Assembly (NCBI GenBank): GCA_030068145.1
Contig: JAPJBO010000014.1
Span: forward strand, 310,001 to 374,000
Direction of reading: 5' to 3'
Source of the DNA: Diplonema papillatum
Lineage: Eukaryota; Euglenozoa; Diplonemea; Diplonemida; Diplonemidae
DNA length: 64,000 bases
In this document: one piece after another, positions 59,186 through 64,000 of the stretch
How the letters are laid out: every line of letters starts with the position of its first letter
Position numbering within the stretch: position 1 is the stretch's first letter
The notes under the pieces: model-generated
What the model saw: only the letters and a program-made list of their open reading frames with translations
Told to the model about the DNA's origin: nothing
Database searches by the model: none
Position numbers and translations under genes: made by a program

Positions 59186-59432
59186 GCCCAGCGTGCTGCC
59201 TTTGAGGGGATGGAGTTTCTTTGGTGGTTTGGAGGGTTACCAGGACTTGAATTGCGTAGTGGGCAAGGATTCTGATTTGCGTGGGATCAGGTGGTGATGC
59301 GGGTTTGATCTCCGACGTGGTTGATTGGGCGAGGTGGCGGTAGTTTGCGGCCCCCACAGCCAATCGGTAGTACGAATGGCAGGGACGTACATCATCATTC
59401 AAGGAGAATAATTGCGCAATCATCGATCCTCA

Positions 59433-60169
59433 TCACAACGCAAGTTCGAAAGCATTCCGATCCTCTGAAGATAGGTAGCCCATCCAGGTGAGTAGCAGCT
59501 GGTTGTCGGTTGGATCCTGGGCAACATCACCGACACCCTCTAGGAGCTTTAAGGTTACGTCAACCGGGGGTTTGCAACATGATGCTTGATATCTAAAGCC
59601 CGCGCCCACGCGGCGTTGACTGTGGGGTGGACCGGCTTGGTTTACGCTTCGGGAACCGGCGTTGCTGGATGGCGTCGAAGTCCTATCCGCTACCATATCA
59701 TCGAACCTTCGAAAACAAACGAAATATCCGGTGAAGTCGGGAGAACATTCCAGACGATGCGAGCTAGCGAACGGTATCCCCCTCCAATGTTGACCTGCAA
59801 GTGCCTGCACCCAGACTATCAGCATCCAGACTGTTTGAAAACCCGGTTTTCTCTATCCTTCCCCTCCAAATAGAATATTATACCTATTGTATTTGGGCCC
59901 CCCCCCAGTAAGATAGGTAGCCCATCCAGGTGAGTAGCAGCTGGTTGTCGGTTGGATCCGGGCAACCGCACCTTCCACCGACACCCTCTGGGAGCTTTAA
60001 GGTTACGTCAACCGGGGGGGTGGACCGGCTCGGTTTACGCTTCGGGAACCGGCGTTGCTGGATGGCGTCGAAGTCCTATCCGCTACCATATCATCATCGA
60101 CCTTCGAAAACAAACGAAATACCCGGTGAAGTCGGGAGAACATTCCAGACGATGCGAGCTAGCGAACGG
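59433..60169 (-). repeat. Local duplication with ORF remnant
   Basis: 59468-59771 and 59913-60169 are about 90% identical, with a ~45-bp deletion in the second. A 130-aa minus-strand frame in the first (59433-59825) ends in a protein-like stretch, KLLEGVGDVAQDPTDNQLLL and TWMGYLSSEDRNAFELAL; the second copy diverges after TWMGYLS. Between them stands a G-element-like end (CCCCCCCCCCAG-TA, about 59900-59913). Confidence 0.6.
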
Positions 60170-60289
60170 GAACAGCGGGGGAAGTGGTTATGGAGACAAA
60201 GCAAAGCAAACTTGTTCTCTTTCACCTTCCCCTTTTTTACTTACTACGGCAAGGGCGAAAGAAGTGCGGGGGGGATCTTAGATTAATGT

Positions 60290-60440
60290 TTAGGCGGAAC
60301 TCCGCCTCAATGCTAGCATCGAACATGCACGCGATGCCAGCATAAGCCTTCTACGGGGGGAAACCTTAGTTTAATGCTTAGGCAGAGCACTGCCTCTCGT
60401 GCATGGTTTAATGCTAGCATCAAGTCGGGGGAGGGGTCGG
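60290..60440. repeat. Two copies of a hairpin repeat; third at 63885-63960
   Basis: TTAGATTAATGTTTAGGCGG...CCGCC and TTAGTTTAATGCTTAGGCAG...CTGCC, both followed by AATGCTAGCATC (the second by CAAGTCGGGG). The same layout recurs near the window end. Each has an internal 6-7-bp hairpin next to a G-run. Confidence 0.6.
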
Positions 60441-60916
60441 CTTTGCCATTTGGAGAAAGCTTGCGCCGAAGGTCGACCGCGTTCGCACTTCAAAGTACTC
60501 AGTACGTTTTCTTGCACCATAAAATTAGCATCTGCTTGTGCGTCTTCAGGTCAGGACGACCTGCGAGTTCTCTCGATGAATTGTATGCTTGGTCGTGGAT
60601 CCGGCCCAATTTATTAACTAGGCCGGAGTATTATGGCAGCATCCCCCTTAACTGCGAGCACAGTGTAACAAGGAAAGCCTGCCGTTCGGCGGTACTGCAG
60701 AGCCACGTGCCGATTTTCCGAGCCAAAACATCGAGGCGTGGCATTACTCTGGAGGAGTGACTCGTCAGGTTGATTTCGATATCGAATACGAGATCGTCAC
60801 GCGGTCTTTATGTCCCCGAGGAAACGACGCACGAGCTAAACCGAACCTTTTCTCGTCTTGTTGGAAAGGGGGGGGAATCCCCGGGGGGGGAGAGGAGGAA
60901 GCGGGCTCTCTGGGGC
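60440..60916. other. Intergenic downstream of ATG3
   Basis: No gene recognised. G-runs at about 60867-60890. Confidence 0.5.
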
Positions 60917-61690
60917 TCAGCACGACAGGGTTTTGAACTCGACCCAAGGAATGACGGACTGCACCATGTTCAGGAAGGCGGCCATGATCCGGTTTGCGGG
61001 CAGCCCCTTGAGCTCTTCCGCTGCGTCCGCCCGGTCTTCCGCGAAGCTCTTGAGCCCCTCTGCGTGCCTGCACGGGTGGATGTGCATGAACGGAAGCGCG
61101 GTGCCCCCGATTTTCTTCTCGATCGGCGTCACGTACGCGGGAACATCGATGTCCTCGAGCATCTGATCCCGGGTCAGGGGATTGTTCTGATGGTCGTACC
61201 CCATGAAGAACGCTGTCGGCACTTTCCTGTAGTTGTGGTAGCAGATGAACACGTCGTACAGTCGTTCGTTGGCTGGCCGCTGAGACGTGTCAACCGCGGC
61301 CGCGTCGTCGTCGTCGTCGTCATCGTCGCAGAGAGCTGCCACGGTCGGTTCAGGGGCGGGGGCCTTCGCGGCACGCACGCCCGCGGTTTCGGTTCCACCT
61401 TCCTTCCCGGCCAGCTCGTCGTCGTCGACGTTTATTTGGTCCACCTCCGCGCGGACGTCTTCGAGCCGTTTGTCGCAGCGGGCGTCCTTCCACACCGCGA
61501 ACACGCTCCCGTCCCCCTGCTTCACGATGTCCCACCCATACCCGTTCTTCAGCTCCACTACGACTTCCTCGAACTGCGCGAGGCTCAGCTGCCCGGTCAT
61601 TTGGAAATCGACGTCGTCGGCGGTGCTGCCGGCCATCCACTCGAGGATCGACTCCCCGACCGCATGCTTCAAATCTCTGAGGTCGCTCAT
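60917..61690 (-). CDS. ATG3: Autophagy E2-like conjugating enzyme ATG3
   Basis: ATG3 transfers ATG8 from the E1 ATG7 to phosphatidylethanolamine on growing autophagosome membranes. The 257-aa ORF has the family plan: an N-terminal helix suited to membrane contact (DLKHAVGESILEWMAG), the block FQMTGQLSLAQFEEVVVELK, then an acidic flexible insert with an eight-Asp run (about 85-135, encoded by a GTC repeat on the plus strand) and the C-terminal core YDVFICYHNYRKVPTAFF, NPLTRDQMLED, and HIHPCRHAEG with catalytic C207. It ends MVQSVIPWVEFKT. It is shorter than yeast and human ATG3 (about 310 aa) because of a shorter flexible region. The start Met is preceded by an A-rich stretch. Intronless. Confidence 0.92.
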   Translation of the reverse strand: MSDLRDLKHAVGESILEWMAGSTADDVDFQMTGQLSLAQFEEVVVELKNGYGWDIVKQGDGSVFAVWKDARCDKRLEDVRAEVDQINVDDDELAGKEGGTETAGVRAAKAPAPEPTVAALCDDDDDDDDAAAVDTSQRPANERLYDVFICYHNYRKVPTAFFMGYDHQNNPLTRDQMLEDIDVPAYVTPIEKKIGGTALPFMHIHPCRHAEGLKSFAEDRADAAEELKGLPANRIMAAFLNMVQSVIPWVEFKTLSC

Positions 61691-61789
61691 CTTTTTTTCC
61701 TCGAAAAACTAGTTGACACCACTCCCCCCGCCACCCGCCGAAACCTCCTGCCGGCGCTGTTCGTTCGCGTTGTTTTCAGGGATTAAAGT

Positions 61790-61915
61790 TCGCTTGAGAT
61801 TTTGGGACTTTGGGGTCTCCGGGGGTGACCTTGCAAATCAACCATGCTCATTCCGCTCTCACAGATTTTGGGACTTTAGGGTCTCCGGGGTGACCATGCA
61901 AATCAACCATCATCA
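61790..61915. repeat. Tandem duplication upstream of ATG3
   Basis: GATTTTGGGACTTTGGGGTC and following bases to GCAAATCAACCAT occur twice (about 61797-61850 and 61862-61911). TAAAGTTCGCTTG just before it also occurs at 57819, next to the 18S fragment. Confidence 0.7.
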
Positions 61916-62043
61916 GCGATGGCGGATGGTGATGTCGTGTTCCGACGATCCAGTATGGGCGTACAGATGGGCGTCTTTCGACGTTTTGCTTATTTCCCGT
62001 CGCTGGTCGGCTGCGATCAGGCACGTATGCACTGCGAAAGCAC

Positions 62044-62619
62044 GTGACACCGAAGCGCGAACAAATGGAGGGAAACAAGGACCCAAACAGACGAAACGTG
62101 CAGCGGCAGAACCTGAAACGAATTCTTGAAGAAGCGGCGCAGAGAAAAACTTATGCGACGGGAGGAGGAGGGGAGACTGCGTCATATGAAAGAAAAGACC
62201 GGCGACGAGAGACAACGGGATACAACATCTTCCTTGCTTTCGGGAACTGGGGCCTGGTGTATGTTTCCCGTTCGGTTTGCGGCGCGCCGCGGCAGAAGGA
62301 AATCAGTGTGTCGGAATACGCACTGCAGGACGACGCCGATGCCACACTCGCAAACAACAACCTCGAAGGCGTGGCGAGCCTTCAGGCTTCGCACACACCG
62401 TCCCCGGGAGCAATACCTGCAGTTGTTCGTTGCAACTCGGATGCTGGAACAAAATCCCCCACCCGTCTGCAGCATCACGGGGTTCAGTCTGCAGACAGCA
62501 GACAGAGGCCCGTGATGTTGTTGCACCTGATTCGAGCTTCACAGCGGTTGTGCGTGTTTACTCATGTTGCTCTGTTCCCGACGTGCTCAGCAGCGATGTC
62601 GGAGTCCAGTAGAAGGTAG
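62044..62619 (+). other. 191-aa ORF, doubtful
   Basis: A plus-strand frame on the opposite strand to the host genes. The first ~60 residues are basic and helical (RRNVQRQNLKRILEEAAQRK); the rest shows no domain and is interrupted-looking in composition. No family. It could be chance. Confidence 0.2.
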
Positions 62620-62634
62620 ATGAACAAGAGAGGA

Positions 62635-62758
62635 GAGAGTGAGAACAAATCAACCCAAGAGCGTCGTCCAGAGCAGCAAGGCGGTAGTCACGTCTCAGCA
62701 GCCCCCCAAGGACCTCTTCCCACCCACCTGTATGTGTTCTCGTGGCCATCGCTACCGC
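62635..62758 (-). repeat. Hairpin-forming repeat H, copy 2
   Basis: Minus strand: GCGGTAGCGATGGCCACGAG with GAGAAC/GTTCTC pairing. It is followed on the plus strand by (GA)n at 62774. Confidence 0.5.
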
Positions 62759-62771
62759 GCTAACCTTTTTC

Positions 62772-62910
<139 letters not shown>

Positions 62911-63140
62911 GAACAACAGCGACCACCGAAAGCATGCGGGGAGGGGAGAGAAGAGACCGGACAAGAAGTAAAACGGCTTCCGCGGAAACCAGCCCACGGT
63001 CACCTTAGGGAAGGGGATAGCACAGCAGAAGAACTATGCAACAACCGCACTGAGGCGGGGAATGGATTCCGTGGTCTCCGCAAGCTAGGGGGGTGAGGAC
63101 TCCTCAGTCGCAGCTTGGCACATGAAGAGATAGAGAGAGA

Positions 63141-63216
63141 GAAAACACATCAAACCAAGCTAGTGGGTGTGCTCTCCGCACCCACCTGCTTGTGTTTTCT
63201 TAGTCATCGCTACCGC
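63141..63216 (-). repeat. Hairpin-forming repeat H, copy 3
   Basis: Minus strand: GCGGTAGCGATGACTAAG, then GAAAAC pairing with GTTTTC (the other copies have GAGAAC and GTTCTC), with an inner GGTGGGTG/CACACCCAC stem. Followed by imperfect (GA)n at 63227-63271. Confidence 0.5.
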
Positions 63217-63226
63217 GACCTTTTCC

Positions 63227-63271
63227 GAGAGAGAGAGAGAGTGAGTGAGTGACAGAGAGAGAAAGAGAGAG
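63227..63271. repeat. Imperfect (GA)n microsatellite
   Basis: GA and GAGT units, adjacent to hairpin repeat copy 3. Confidence 0.85.
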
Positions 63272-63279
63272 TCGAGAGC

Positions 63280-64000
63280 AGAGACCATCTCTCGGGGAGT
63301 TTCCGGTCTCCTCACGTCTCCCCCGACTGGTTGGGCGCGCGCTGCGGGCACTGGTAAGGTGGGTATGACGATGTGCAACATCATCGAGGGTGTCTGTAAC
63401 CTTCGTTATGTTCGTTCTCCGATTTAAGCACGTTGTGTACACCGACTCCCGCAAATCGGTGAGCAGCTCGACCTGAAGAGGTGTAAACTATTCCCTGCAG
63501 GATTTGCACATGCCCAAGGTAAGTGCGGAGGGGCGCCGTTTTCAAACGGGGGCTAGAGGGAGAAGCAATGCAACCACCAAAATTGCGGGATTCTTGTTCT
63601 GGCAGCGAGCGACGATCAGCACGAGAGCACGCTCCCTTCCGCCGAGCGGACACGGCACGCTGAGAAGCGGTCGTCAGAAGCTAACTCGCACCTGATACGC
63701 GACCCCCCACAAGCCACACTCTTTCAAAAAGAAATTTCTTCAAAAAATCGTGCGGATCTATTCCTCACGGCAGAGTTAGACCCCCGGTGGGAAATCTGGA
63801 ACGGACAAATACAAAAGGGGGGGGGGGGGGGGGAAATGAAGAGTAAGGATGGGCGGAGAGAAAAGATGTCTTCTCGGGAGGGGGGGGGGTAAACATTAGA
63901 TCAATGTTGGGCAGTACTGTCTGCCTTTCAAGCATGTTTGAAGCTAGCATCAAGCGGGGGGGTTGCAAATACCGCACAACGACAAGATATTTGCTACCTG
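63280..64000. other. Window end, no gene seen
   Basis: G-runs at about 63818-63833 and 63880-63888, and the third copy of the 60.3-kb hairpin repeat at 63885-63960. No coding frame with features. Confidence 0.5.

Overview
The window reads as nuclear DNA of a GC-rich, intron-poor, transposon-dense protist. The best lineage clue is a nuclear small-subunit rRNA fragment (57590-57808, minus strand). Its region after the universally conserved stretch reads like the euglenozoan form (TGAGGCAGCGAAGCGAAAT), not the usual eukaryotic form. Tyrosine-recombinase retroelements with a VIPER/TATE-like layout, ingi-like LINEs with RNase H, and uninterrupted ORFs for conserved proteins, nearly all on one strand, fit the same picture. 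I infer a euglenozoan, most likely a diplonemid. No spliced-leader gene was recognised, so this remains an inference.

Regions: 1-4223 holds a tyrosine-recombinase/reverse-transcriptase element lying between two (TAG)n arrays. 4718-6004 is a coiled-coil, probably membrane-associated host gene. 6-20 kb is a nest of TIR and foldback DNA elements, tRNA-like repeats and LINE fragments; it includes one Z > X > G nest with target duplications and a paralogous empty site, a foldback with a 9-bp target duplication, a 203-bp satellite and one good tRNA-Ser(AGA). 18.7-41 kb is almost entirely LINEs of three kinds: R2-like with a restriction-like endonuclease, ingi-like with RNase H, and I/jockey-like with RNase H. 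Several are nested, inverted or internally deleted. 41-46.6 kb holds a second, decayed tyrosine-recombinase retroelement and a separate intact tyrosine recombinase ORF.

47.4-61.7 kb is the host-gene stretch, all on the minus strand: an unknown 389-aa protein, an acylation-motif EF-hand protein with a metacaspase-like but catalytically empty domain, the Integrator endonuclease INTS11, a small one-TM protein probably of an organelle membrane, and the autophagy E2-like enzyme ATG3. INTS11 and the small protein carry broken duplications of their own 3' ends just downstream. The last 2 kb is microsatellite and simple repeat.

INTS11 (RNA 3'-end processing) and ATG3 (lipidation of ATG8) have no visible functional link; the shared strand suggests a directional gene cluster. 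A near-identical ~137-bp block lies directly upstream of both INTS11 and the intact tyrosine recombinase gene.
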